Shown: piece by piece, positions 1 to 11,100 of the stretch
Layout: every line of letters starts with the position of its first letter
Numbering within the stretch: the first letter of the stretch is position 1
Source: Mya arenaria
Lineage: Eukaryota; Mollusca; Bivalvia; Myida; Myidae
Direction: 5' to 3'
Assembly: GCF_026914265.1 (NCBI RefSeq)
Contig: NC_069123.1
Location: 48,492,949-48,556,948 of the forward strand
DNA length: 64,000 bases
Notes under the pieces: generated by a model
The model's input: the letters and a program-made list of their open reading frames with translations, nothing else
What the model was told of the DNA's origin: nothing
The model's database searches: none
Made by a program: the position numbers and the translations under genes

Positions 1-851
1 GACAAAATAAACTAGTAGTGTAGTTGCAAAGATTTACATATTTATCATATTCAACAGATGTCAGTAAAATAGATTGTTGACTTTAATATTGTATTATCAT
101 TTTCAGAAGTCAATAAAGAGTAAAACTCATTTAGATTATCACCAGGTGAATACCAATTCAAAAGATAATGTCTACGAATAACATGCAATTTTGGACATTA
201 AACGAATGCATGATATTCACAATCAATAACTGTAAAAAATATTCAGACAATACCATGCACATGTATACAAAGTCTCTTACCGTGGTATTTATATATCTAC
301 CAATTTCCATGTTTAGTTAAGGTTTGATCAGCGAAATCTAGCGAAAACAATCTTATATTTCAATGGAATTTCCAGATGTAAGTACCTTTCTCTATTTAAC
401 AATGTTTTGTAAAGTTTATAATGGTGACACCTTGAAGAATTTTAGTACATTTGGTACTGTACAATAGGATTTCTTAAGACATTGCTTTCTGAAATATTTT
501 GTGCTAGAAAAAATGAAATCCATCCTCTGAGATATTACACGCAATACATTTTCGATCACAATGTGGAATTACAACTGACCGGCTTCTACCTCTAGTCTAT
601 GCGCCGACATTCTAAGCCTAGCCAATAGGGCCGGAAAAATTGATTTGTTAAACAAATATAAACTATGCTATATTGACAAAGTGTTGAATTTATTTAAGCA
701 ATGCAGTTTAAACATTGCTTTTAAAAGAGCTTTTCCTGATAGTGTTTGTAAATGTTTCACCTGTTGTGAAAACAATACCGAGATATATTAATTTAGAAAC
801 AATTTCTTATTCCTGGCCATGATGCAAAAATCTTAAATTTTTCCTCCATCT
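1..851. other. intergenic, no gene seen
   Basis: AT-rich sequence with no open frame of convincing composition and no recognisable repeat family. Confidence 0.5.
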
Positions 852-1062
852 TCCTTTCTTTTTAAAAAAACCATAACTCTCGTTTTAGCAGAATTTACAC
901 TTAACTTCCATCTATTGCAATATTCATACCCCGTCAAATTTAGTGACAACCTAGCTAGTACTCTTCAATATCATTTAATTACATTGAAACTAAAAATGGA
1001 AATAAAAATTCGCCTTGACGTACACCAAGAAAACAATGAATGTCTTCACTTATAGAGAATAC
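852..1062 (-). mobile_element. LINE reverse-transcriptase relic
   Basis: Read on the minus strand this stretch gives fragments with the flavour of a non-LTR reverse transcriptase: FLGVRQGEF followed by FPFLVSM, LNDIEEY, and then WKLSVNSAKTRVM. GVRQGE / LSPFLFSMYLND / NxxKT is the usual order around the end of the RT palm in CR1/RTE-like elements (family knowledge). Internal stops and frame slips show that it is dead. No ends or target duplication could be found. Confidence 0.65.
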
Positions 1063-2520
1063 TAGTTAAACATCACGTGGTCTACTATCCTAATAAACTA
1101 AAATTTACACGGCACGTTGTTATTAGATCGATTTGTATGCACGTGACATGATAAAGTGTATTATCAAACTTAACTCTTGATTTTAAATTAATATACTATA
1201 CAGAGATTTTTATTATATCCAACACTTTTCCTCTTACTCCAAATTAAACAAGCTAATGCAACACAATTGTTATATTGCCAAGTGTTCTGCGACAGTTTTG
1301 GCTTTAATTATTTGGATTGAGGTTAAATTCACGATTTACTTTGCGCCTGTGTCTCAGCTGGGCTTCGTTTCTTACAGTTTCATCTTCAAAATAGAAGGTG
1401 GGTCTCTTTATGAAGCCGTACAAACTCAAGTTCACGGCTATCCACTTTTTCTCGGCGTCTTATGTTGCTGTTACAGCACACGCTCTTCAAGCTCTATATT
1501 GTCATTCTCTTTCTTGTCCAAATGGAGACAACCAGCCAGTTATTTTGTTATTTTGTTACCCCCACCCCCAACAGTAACAGAAAAGCCACAAACAAACAAC
1601 ATCAAAATGTGCATCCCCCAACAATTTACTTTTATTTCCCACTTCTATTAGTCTACCCAAGGTCATAGTGAACGATGTTTCAAGTCAAAGTCAAGTCAAA
1701 CACCGTTTATTCGCTTATACCATACACATGGCAAATGAGGTCATATACAAAACATATATACATACATGGCGGCAGATACATTGTAAATTTCTAACTACAA
1801 TTCATATGATCCAGAACGATCTTATATGCTTTATAACCAAGGAGCAAGCAGCGCCTTAGGTATCAATTGTGTATTTTATCCCACTAAAGATATTTGAGAC
1901 TTTTATGACTTTTATAGGACATAATTGTAATGATTATTATGATATGGCATATTTTGGTTTATTTCATCAACTTAACGCAAGTTATTTGGCTAAATGAAAT
2001 TCTATATTTAAGCCTGTTACACTTAAGATATTTCGAGAAAATGGGGCATCATGTCAAATTTAATTACGAGCATACTATTTTGGATGATTTTCTTAGCCAG
2101 CACTATCCACGCAGACGCTGAACATAATCACTGACTCATAAATTACCATATTAACAGTGTCTGCTCTCCAACTGAACTGTTTTGCTCGAAAACCGCAATA
2201 ACCAAAAGTTGATAACTGCATGTGCACTGTCATTGGGGATCCCATATTCAATCCCCAGTACGCATCCAACAATAGCACATATATGTGTCTCTGGCTTCTA
2301 AGCTTGTCTCTGTTTTTTTTTTCATTGAACATGTTTTGTCTTACTGAATTTCAATGATACAAAACATGTTCGATGGTATTGGGGACGTGTTGTCATGTGT
2401 TGTTGTTTGTTTGCCCGTTATTCATTTGGTTTTTGACCATTGTGTGCCTAAACATTATGGGTGTTTGGATACTGGACCTATCCATTTGTACTGGATCATT
2501 CGTCAATCATGTATCTTAAC
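1063..2520. other. intergenic, no gene seen
   Basis: Several short open frames occur here, but their composition is random-looking. A CAAGTCAA-rich patch near 1680-1705 may be the tail of a dispersed repeat. Bases 2513-2520 (atcttaac) are the left target-site duplication of the next element. Confidence 0.4.
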
Positions 2521-3519
2521 TAGGGATGCAAACGAATATTCGAATATTCGATCAAACGTTTGGTATTCGAATGTCAAAATTGGTATTCGAATATTCGGAA
2601 AAAGAGTAATGATAATAATTCTCAATACAGAAAATTAAAAACCTTTTGCCTTCAACACTGCTTTTGTTTATAAAGTTCGCTTGTTTTGTTTTTACAACGA
2701 CTGGCCCCTAATGCCAGAGGTGTGAACGTGATGACAATTCACAAACACGTGTCATATATGTAATTAAGGGACATATCGTCGGGTACTGTAAAAAGTACCC
2801 TTACTTTTACAATAACTGACTAGGAATCGGCTTTAACACCAATGTTTTGTCTTGGCTGCAAATTAAGCTGGGGAAGGTAGCTCAAATCGCCGTGATGATA
2901 TGAATGCCATGTGCTACAATAATGTTGTTACATATATGTGCTTTAAATTGTTTTCCATGTTTCGATACAATGTTCGCGCTTTGAAATGTAAATGTATAGT
3001 ATAGCGTTTTAGGATATATTTCCTCTATTGTTGTACAATAGCTGAGTCAAATCCAGATATGTTTCCGTTTTATCATTTTACTAGTTGCCGATTTTGTTTG
3101 GGTTTTCCATAGTTATATTTAGTCAATTTAGAGGTCAATCTCAGAACGAGGCTGCTTGTGCTACGGAAAGACCTTCCGTTGGCGCAAAACGCTATTTGGC
3201 TAGGAATCCACCTAATTTCACATTGTTTACACACATAAAGGCAGCGGAATTGAAATTATCCGATTGTGTTGATTGTTTATAATGTATTGTTTTTTTCTTC
3301 CTAAAAATTGCGAATTTCAAAGGCTTATTTGGGGAAAATCGGTGTCCGCCGCTACGCCAAATAGGGTCAATTTGCCCCGGCTATTACTTAAGCGAATAAT
3401 AATAGTAGTTTACTATACATCTTCCAAAATATGTATTTCGGTAATCGAATATTCGAATATTCGATCGAAAGAATAACCGAATATTCGAATATTAATTTTG
3501 CCATTGGTTTGCATCCCTA
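2521..3519. mobile_element. hAT-like non-autonomous DNA transposon, complete
   Basis: The element starts with tagggatgcaaac and ends with the exact inverse gtttgcatcccta. It is flanked by a perfect 8-bp direct repeat, atcttaac, at 2513-2520 and 3520-3527. Eight-base target duplications with a short TIR of this type are the signature of hAT transposons. Subterminal regions at both ends carry repeated, self-complementary cgaatattcg motifs, likely transposase binding sites (inference). No transposase-like frame is present in the 999 bp, so it must have been mobilised in trans. Confidence 0.9.
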
Positions 3520-3786
3520 ATCTTAACCGATATTAGTATCAATGGGGGTATCACACCCCACACTTTTTGGTATGCCAGTTCCAGCCCAAGTTTTGGCGGT
3601 AATCCGGATGCCGAGGTTAAGTAAACTAATATAGGAAACTGGATTCGGAGTCCATATACAACAAGCATATACAACAGTAATGAAAATGGCCCAGTTTATG
3701 CTTGAGTCGACAATATGTCACCATTTTTAGAACACATATAGAAAATGTATCGAGTCCCCCCCCCCCGACCACCACCAAAAAAAATC

Positions 3787-4044
3787 CATTCGGAACTCCT
3801 CGGCCATTTTCCATCGAAAACAACCTCAGATGAATGCCGTATATCAGTAGAGGTTGTTCGTAAAATTTCATAAATTCTTAGGATTCCAAACAGTAAAGAC
3901 ATTTAGTTCTAGTGGTAAATTGAAATTTCTTGGCGATCTTCTTGCAGTATCTTTAAAGTTAAGATTTCTGACATTGTAAACCGTCCATATACAGAATACA
4001 TCCGAGGTTGTCTTCGATGGAAAATGGCCGAGGAGTTCCGAATG
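3787..4044. mobile_element. foldback MITE with long terminal inverted repeats
   Basis: The left arm, beginning cattcggaactcctcggcc at 3787, reappears inverted at about 3985-4044 with only a few mismatches over almost 60 bp (cattttccatcgaa and acaacctc are shared). The middle of about 140 bp has no coding potential. Target duplication is not clear. Confidence 0.8.
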
Positions 4045-4685
4045 TGTGAAAAACAGGAGGTCAAATAAGTTTTAAAAAGGGAAAAACTTACAAGTTAAGG
4101 AATGTCGAATATTTTATTACATCATTTATTTATTTTTAAATTAATTTTCTTCATGTATAAGAAATATAAAAAAAATATTTTATAACTTTACAAATATTAG
4201 CAGGTACATGTATGTTATGATAAAATATAAATGCGTTAGTTTATAATGGTAATATTATACATGGTTACTATGAATATTAGGGATCATTATGCATCTGGTA
4301 ATAGATTCAATTTACGTGTAAAATAGCTGCATCATAAATTATCAACCTCGCCAAACAAATACAAATTCATTCAAAAAATCTAACCACTCCTTGTATAAAC
4401 TAGGACATTTGGGTGTATGCAATGATATCAGCTAACCACAAGACTAAAATAGCCACCACTCATTTGTTACCGAGTTGCAACCATGACCTTCAACTTCGTC
4501 AAATTGCCAAATCGAAAAACAAACCTATTCAACGGAAATTAAGTTTGAAAATTGCTCACAGTTACATAGTCTATTACATAAATGTTCATTAATAATTTTC
4601 ACAAAAGGAGTTTGTATCTAACAGAATAACATATGGCATACTTTAAACATCTACACTACATGTGAATACATATTTTTTATATTGT
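4045..4685. other. intergenic / probable 3' flank of the HEPN gene
   Basis: AT-rich. It lies downstream of the minus-strand gene ending at 4686 and probably contains its 3' UTR. No strong poly(A) signal was seen close to the stop; TTTATT occurs only further away, near 4113-4135. Confidence 0.4.
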
Positions 4686-6482
4686 TCATCGCTTCTTCAG
4701 CACAACAATTTCACTACACGTGCTCTGAAAACTGAAACTAGCATATTGCGAAACAAAAAGCAAATTGTCAACAGCACCAATTCTCCACGGGCTTACAATT
4801 ACGCCTGTGCCTAGTTCTGAGATCAGTTTACCACGAACGGATATCGCAAGTATGCTACTCCGACCCCAATCCGCTACAAATACTAGATCTTTGTGAACGA
4901 TTACTCCTTCCAAATTGTGGCAAGTTTTTGCTCTAGTGTGGTTGAGGGGATAGGACCACACTATGTTCGATAAGATATCTATGCAATGGATTTGGCTGGC
5001 AGTTGAAATAAAGCAATGCTTGCCTTTGGGATCAACATCAAAGCTCCTGATTGATTGAAAATTTGTCTCGATATTTCCCTGGAAAACGCCTCGTGATTTG
5101 TCAACGAGGTGTATTTTCCCGTCTTCACAAAGAACATAGAAGTACTTAAAGTCGGATCTTATGTCGTAATGATGACGGTGACAGTCCATACTTATTTCTC
5201 GGGTTTCTTCCAGTGTGTCCTCACACAATGTGAATATAATTATTTTACCGTGCTTCTGGAGACTAACAGCTATATTATCTCCATCCCTGCAGATTCCGGT
5301 CGGGGTAGGAAGTCCTTTTTCACAAATGACTCTACCTTCCTTGGTGAAAACGAGAATCGAGTCGTGAGTTGTGTCTGAGACAAGTAGACGCCCATTTCCT
5401 ACAGGAACAATGGCTTCAATTTTACAAAAATGGCTACTTCCACTGTGTACGCCTAGCTGTAATTGTGAATATAGTTGGTATGGCGGCTTCGCTTTGCAGC
5501 ACCCACAGGTTTCGCAATATTCCTTGACTTTCTCTGACTTTCTTCTCTTTCGCGTTGGCAAATCGATCTTATCACGCTGTTCATCTTTTACGGTCACGGG
5601 TTTTGGTGATGAAACGAATGGCTGCAAGTATGTTTTAATTATAAAAGACAGTTTACGTTTGTTTAACAGTGAAGATGTGCTAGTACCTACGTCTTTAACG
5701 TCTTTGTTGGTTTTCATCAATGTATAACTACTTTCTATGCTACGTACTGAGGCGCTGTCGATTGAAGAGGTTTCACAAGATGCAAATTGAATGCAGTCGT
5801 TAGCGGTACGATCTTCTTCACCATCCTGTGAGGATGATTGTGTGTCTATTATATCTGATCTGTTGCGCATATCGAAATTTTCCAGGCTACTGGAAACACT
5901 TGTAGATATGTCCTTGCAAGTTGGCTTCGGGTCAAATTTTGATTTCTTTTTGTTTTCAAGAACAGTTGACATTCCGGCAAATGTAAGGGTTGAATCCCCA
6001 CAGTGTTTTGCTAGTCGACATAAAACCCCATGAAGTTCACTGTAGCTGTTTTCAAATTCGACTTCTGTAAGCTTCACGATACCAGGATGGCACCATCGAT
6101 TTCTCATATCCCTTAGTCGCGTGGTATCAGCTTCTGGTGAAAAGTCAATCGGACTTGGGGTTTTCCAGACATTCGAATTTGAATTGATTCTTGGATGCAG
6201 TGCTCTAATGAGATAGCTAAGTAATGTGACATCAAGGTCGTTTATATCCAAAGTCACCGTATTAAGCAAATTGTATTGTTCACGCTTTATTAACTTTTTC
6301 CTGTAATCCTCGTCCACTTTTCTTTTGACAAAGCCTTGGTTAAGTAAAGTATCCAAATCTTTAAGCCCAATCAACGTGGCTAACAATTTTCGGAGAACAA
6401 ATGGTCCTTCGACTTTGATCATGGAATCAATCCGGAAATACCGTTTTTCAGATTCATTGTACAAAGAGTCTTCATTTGCCAT
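4686..6482 (-). CDS. HEPN (DZIP3-like) plus beta-propeller protein, copy 1
   Basis: Single coding exon of 598 aa from the ATG at 6482. An in-frame ATG lies upstream (6563), but a good acceptor (ttttaacag) sits at 6497 on the minus strand, so the upstream part is probably intron and a 5' UTR intron is likely. Residues about 5-170 form a helical domain of the DZIP3-like HEPN type: KREQYNLL, a DLDVTLLSYLIRAL helix, then SPEADTTRLRDMRNRWCH. The R-N-x3-H motif (R127, H132) matches the HEPN ribonuclease/RNA-binding signature. A Ser/Thr-rich linker follows, with a basic cluster (RKRRK) and CETCGCC. The last 230 residues form a beta-propeller-like domain (repeated 'I..V.nGrLLVSD...' strands, ending with a PWRIG..DNLLFVSQY blade), similar to NHL/TRIM-type propellers. 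A paralogue lies at 11.1-13.0 kb. No RING or DZIP3 C-terminus is present. Nuclease activity is inference. Confidence 0.88.
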   Translation of the reverse strand: MANEDSLYNESEKRYFRIDSMIKVEGPFVLRKLLATLIGLKDLDTLLNQGFVKRKVDEDYRKKLIKREQYNLLNTVTLDINDLDVTLLSYLIRALHPRINSNSNVWKTPSPIDFSPEADTTRLRDMRNRWCHPGIVKLTEVEFENSYSELHGVLCRLAKHCGDSTLTFAGMSTVLENKKKSKFDPKPTCKDISTSVSSSLENFDMRNRSDIIDTQSSSQDGEEDRTANDCIQFASCETSSIDSASVRSIESSYTLMKTNKDVKDVGTSTSSLLNKRKLSFIIKTYLQPFVSSPKPVTVKDEQRDKIDLPTRKRRKSEKVKEYCETCGCCKAKPPYQLYSQLQLGVHSGSSHFCKIEAIVPVGNGRLLVSDTTHDSILVFTKEGRVICEKGLPTPTGICRDGDNIAVSLQKHGKIIIFTLCEDTLEETREISMDCHRHHYDIRSDFKYFYVLCEDGKIHLVDKSRGVFQGNIETNFQSIRSFDVDPKGKHCFISTASQIHCIDILSNIVWSYPLNHTRAKTCHNLEGVIVHKDLVFVADWGRSSILAISVRGKLISELGTGVIVSPWRIGAVDNLLFVSQYASFSFQSTCSEIVVLKKR

Positions 6483-8759
6483 ATCGACACGGTTTCCTGT
6501 TAAAATGAAACTAAGTACAATCACATTTTTATCGTTCTGTTGTTGGAAAACATCGAGGCACACACATTATGCATAATTAACTCAAAACAAACATATGGGA
6601 TGAGCTACAAATTATTACAACGTTTAAGCCTTAATCCGGGAATGAATGGTCTTAGCTGTTTACTTCACTTGCATGCATTATTGTTAACATTTATTATGTG
6701 TTTAACTATTTTTAAGTGATATCATGTAATAAAGGAAATCTCATTTAATCTATTTATATAAAACCTACCTCTTTATTTTGTTGCCCAACTAATTCTCATT
6801 TCTTTACTAGTCCAGCCTCGCCACCAGGAATGCGTTTATGAATGAAAATATAATCGGTTACGTGTCTCTATTTTTAGAACTTTCCCACACGCATTCAATA
6901 GTTAAAGGGTAAGACGATACTACCATTTTAACATTGTGTCGCTCAAATTTTAAATGTTAATTCGTTTGAAGCATTGATAAAAACTATAGGCTACTGAACA
7001 CAATCAATTGGCCACCTAATATATATTCTATACTGGTGCACCTAGGGCAGCTTCAATCATGAGCATATAGTCCCCGGTTAAAAAACAACTGTTAAACGTA
7101 AACATATAATGTTGAGACCTGCTATTATGTTTTTTACGCAGCTGTTTGAGATTCAGTGATATACCGGTAGGCAGGCAATTGATAAGTGTATTTGGTGGGA
7201 GAGTTCTGCTTCCTGACACACAGTGATCGTCTGCGTCACTTTCAGGATTCATGGCACATGTGAACAAATAAATATACAATATAGTGTTCAGGTCATTCAA
7301 TGCATACATATAACAAAACTAACCTTTAATAAAAGTAAACTAAACATAAATAAAAGTAAAAATAAATATCGAATATGCAAAAACATCTTCGTAAGTTCAG
7401 TAAATAAAAAATGTCTATAATGCAATCTATGACTTAAATTAGCATGTCAATAACTTTATATGTATATTCACAGATAAGTGGAAAGGAAGGGTATACTCTT
7501 ACATATATACAACAATAGTTGTTCTATGAGAGTTATGTTTGCAAATATCTGTTACGGACAACGTATACAAATCGAAACTATAGAGAGACTTCGGGAAATC
7601 ACTAAAACTTAAACAAATGCGTTTGTAATAGATTTGTAAACCTGAGTCAGGTAAGATTAGTTTAAAACTGTTTAGGTAACAAACTTCAGTCAGAGAATCA
7701 TTGCTTATGAACCTTTTGTGTAAATATTCAGTCTTTGAACAAAACAGATATAAACTATGTGTCGAAGTAAAAAGTTTTAATAAATGCTTACAGATTTAAG
7801 CAAGCATGCGTACTTTTAAGGGCTTTCCAGTGTTTCCACAATACAAAAGGCGATGGGTAAGGCAAAAGGTTTAAATATTTTAAATGTTCATGTTTTAGTT
7901 ATTGTTGAGTAACAATTTATTCCTGGAGTAAAACATACATCATTTGCAACATGTTTTGCGGTAGATCTGGGTTGACCAACTTTTACGAAAGAATATTTTA
8001 TCAGATTTTGGATCGAAAAGCATTTTGACACTAAAATGATAGTTTTGTGTCAAAATGCTCCACACTACCCAATCAACAATGTCTTGGGGTTTCTTCATAA
8101 AAAAATCAAATAAGAAAGATATCCAATAAAATAGTGACAAATATTGGACAGAATTCATTTCCTGGTAAAAAAAAATGCAAATAATTTTGTAGAAATAGAA
8201 GCAATCACTACAAAGCCGCAATACATTGTTGATAGGGCAGTGTTGATTAATTTTAGACGAAAACACATTCATTTTCAATTAAGACTATTCTGAAAAAAGA
8301 TGCAAATGCTTCTTGATTGAAACTCTGAATCTTCTTTCGTAATTGTTGCTCTACACCTTATTGCACCTATAATTTTTTATGTTTTTGGTCCTTCGAACGA
8401 CCATTGCACTGTGGAAGGCACTTTAAAGCGTTCTTATTTTGATAAGGTATGAGTGATTATTACACCAGAATTTAATGACACTTTTAATGACACTATTACT
8501 ATCCGTAAATTTATACAAAAGTTTGTTCATCTGCAAAATAGCCTTTTCCATCTTGAAACCTGCACTTGTATTTGGAGAATCTGAAGATGAGCCCCCCCCC
8601 CGTGAGTTAAAACCGTCCCCAGATAATTAAACAATTAAACAATTTTCATTCCATTGTCACTGTAATAAAAATGAACATTTGCCGGCAGCCTTCCTAAAAA
8701 TAATTAATTTTGTTTAATCAGTATTCGCAACTAATTTCCAACGTTCACAATGTCCGATA
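6483..8759. other. intergenic, no gene seen; upstream side of HEPN copy 1
   Basis: The minus-strand HEPN gene must have its promoter and non-coding first exon here, but no TATA or initiator could be assigned. Short open frames (for example near 7028 and 7940) have low-complexity AT-rich composition. A short poly-C tract lies at about 8594. Confidence 0.4.
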
Positions 8760-9294
8760 ATAAATTAAGACTTTCTTTCCGCAGCATAAATAGCAAACAC
8801 AATAATGTAATCAGCATATTTTATTAGAAAAAGTTCAAAGGAACCAATATGGATACCATTTATACTCTTTTAATAGAATATTTTCTCTAAATCATTTAAA
8901 TACATCAAGAACAAGAAAGGTGATAAACATTATCCTTGTTGTACTCCTATTTTACATTCAAACATTCCACTCAATTTGTTACAATACTTTACCCTGGACT
9001 TCACTGATGAATACATATATTTAATTATACCACATAATAATTCCATGTACTCCTAATTTAATAAGTTTTCTCCAGAGATCATCCCTAACAACATAATCAA
9101 AGTATTTAGTGTAATCGATAAACACACAATGAAGTTGCTTACCTTGATGAAGAATATGTATGCGTTAATAAACCATGAAGTACAAAAATATTATCCACAG
9201 TACCCATATTCGACCTCAAACCGGCCTGTGCCTCAATATACAAGAAATTATACAGAATAACCTCGTAAATAACCTTCGGCCCACTCAAAAGTGG
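8760..9294 (-). mobile_element. LINE reverse-transcriptase relic with YADY motif
   Basis: In minus-strand reading, pieces of one RT domain follow in the right order: AGLRSNMGTVDNIFVLHGL, then VFIDYTKYFDYVVRDDLW with KLIKLGVHG, then LSPFLFLMYLNDLEK, then LFLIKYADYIIVFA. The last is the catalytic (Y/F)ADD box with the second Asp replaced by Tyr. The frame shifts and stops several times. The pattern 'F.D..KAFD.V....LW.KL...G' identifies a non-LTR retrotransposon; the exact clade is uncertain. Confidence 0.85.
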
Positions 9295-11072
9295 AATGGG
9301 AAGGCGGGGGTCTTAACTGGATGTTAAAATAATATGCAGCGCATCATTTGTGATTAAGGAAATGTTCAGATATAATACATCTCTCATTTAACATATTTGA
9401 ACACTAATGACTTCTAATTTTAAGGGAGTTAATTTAAAAAAGAAAACTATGTTTAAATATTTCAAGAGCATAAACCGTATATTTCATACATATTTTATAC
9501 TTAATTTAATAATATCTAGATGACGAAATTGTTTAATCACTTTGCTTAAAGGGCAGGTAACTCAGTTTGAATGTTTTGAACACACCCTCTTACTTACCCT
9601 TATTTGTACGTAAACTACTGTTCATATATCACTCCCAGCGTCAACAAAATACTTGATATGGGTAGATGGCTGGCGTCAAAAGCCACGTTGTTTTCATATA
9701 AGAATAGGAAAGCTAAATTTCAAGATTTTACCATGTGAGGTTATTGTAAACCCTCTCATTTAACGTAGATCTATTAATATAAAGATTAAACTGAATCGCC
9801 AAAACTAAAATACGACGTCAGTCATTTGCGTGACGTATGTATGATTTTTGCAATGTTTGTTCAGCGTCTGCGCGTTGCATGCAACAAAGGGAAAATATTG
9901 CCTTGATTTCGTAACTTATAAACAATTTTCGTTAAAATTATGCTAATGTCCGATTTAAGATCCACTTGCAATCAAGAACTTGAAGAAAACATCTTCCTGT
10001 TAGTCAGTGTCGTTAAATTATGCAATTCCTACCGTCACATTATGCACAACTATTAACTATTGACATATGGTATGGGACACATGCGCCGGTTCTTCGTCTT
10101 TTCCTTCGGGATTATAACGATCAACTGTGTTTGTCAGGTTATCTACTGAAGAAAGCGCCAATTCAAACTCATTTCGTACAAACATGGCTGTTGATCAGCA
10201 TCTTGACAGTGTCTTCTGTTTCACGGCAGTTTAATAACCTCACTTTTTGTCGTTTTGTTTTAGGCTACGTGTCTACGTACTAAATATTAACTGACGTTGC
10301 TGTCATGCGTTGGCGTCGCGAATCACATTACAAAGCATGGTGCTCCGTTATTCTCTACCTGGTGCTATCAACCAGAACATGAAATTATTAAATTGGTGTC
10401 ATCGTAAGTTTGATTGACTTAAACTTTAAATGGACATTGTTTGAACATCAATAAATAGAGGCCTGTTTTAAGACATAAAATATTTTATCGGTATGAGCTT
10501 TAAAGGAAAAAAGATGTTCCCAATAAAACATTTCCAATTTGGAAGTAAAATCTTCGTTACTATGATATAATACAAGAAAAAATCGTTGAAAGTCTTCTAT
10601 ATTCTTTTTTCATTTCATTTATAAACAATGTCGTAGGATTTTTTACTGCGGCCAACATTTTTTTTGCTTTTCAGTTTGAAGTATTTTGATTATTTTTTTG
10701 TACTGCGGTTAGTATTCAAATCGAAAGGATTTTTGCAGATTCGGATTTCACATTTATGCTTGCTGATTTATGATGTGCCTTTACTAGGAAGATCATATTT
10801 GCTCAACAAACCTTATCGCGTTTTAAATCACTTGTGATGGTATAACAGGGATATCATATGAGTGCGTCTCAACACCTTAAATGTGCATGTAATTGGTCTG
10901 AAATAATGCGGCTTGTAAGGAAAACGAGGTTTTAGGGAACGCGATTGTATTTAACAAAGTGGTATAAAAAATTATGTCATTGGAAATTAAACATCAGTCA
11001 CAATGTTCACATTCATCTTTAATAGATAAACTGATAACAAATAGTATCGTTTGATACCACAATTGACAATTT
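9295..11072. other. intergenic, no gene seen
   Basis: The open frame at 10020-10283 (+) has no recognisable domain, and nothing around it behaves like exon boundaries. AT-rich throughout. Confidence 0.4.
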
Positions 11073-11078
11073 TTTATT
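11073..11078 (-). promoter_or_regulatory. candidate poly(A) signal AATAAA for HEPN copy 2
   Basis: TTTATT on the plus strand reads AATAAA on the minus strand, 23 bases past the stop codon at 11101. Usual hexamer and direction; cleavage site not determined. Confidence 0.45.
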
Positions 11079-11100
11079 ATACAATTTTGTGTGCAGTGTA

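Noticed and set aside
10020..10283. 87-aa plus-strand open frame
   Set aside because: No recognisable domain, no conserved features, typical chance frame.
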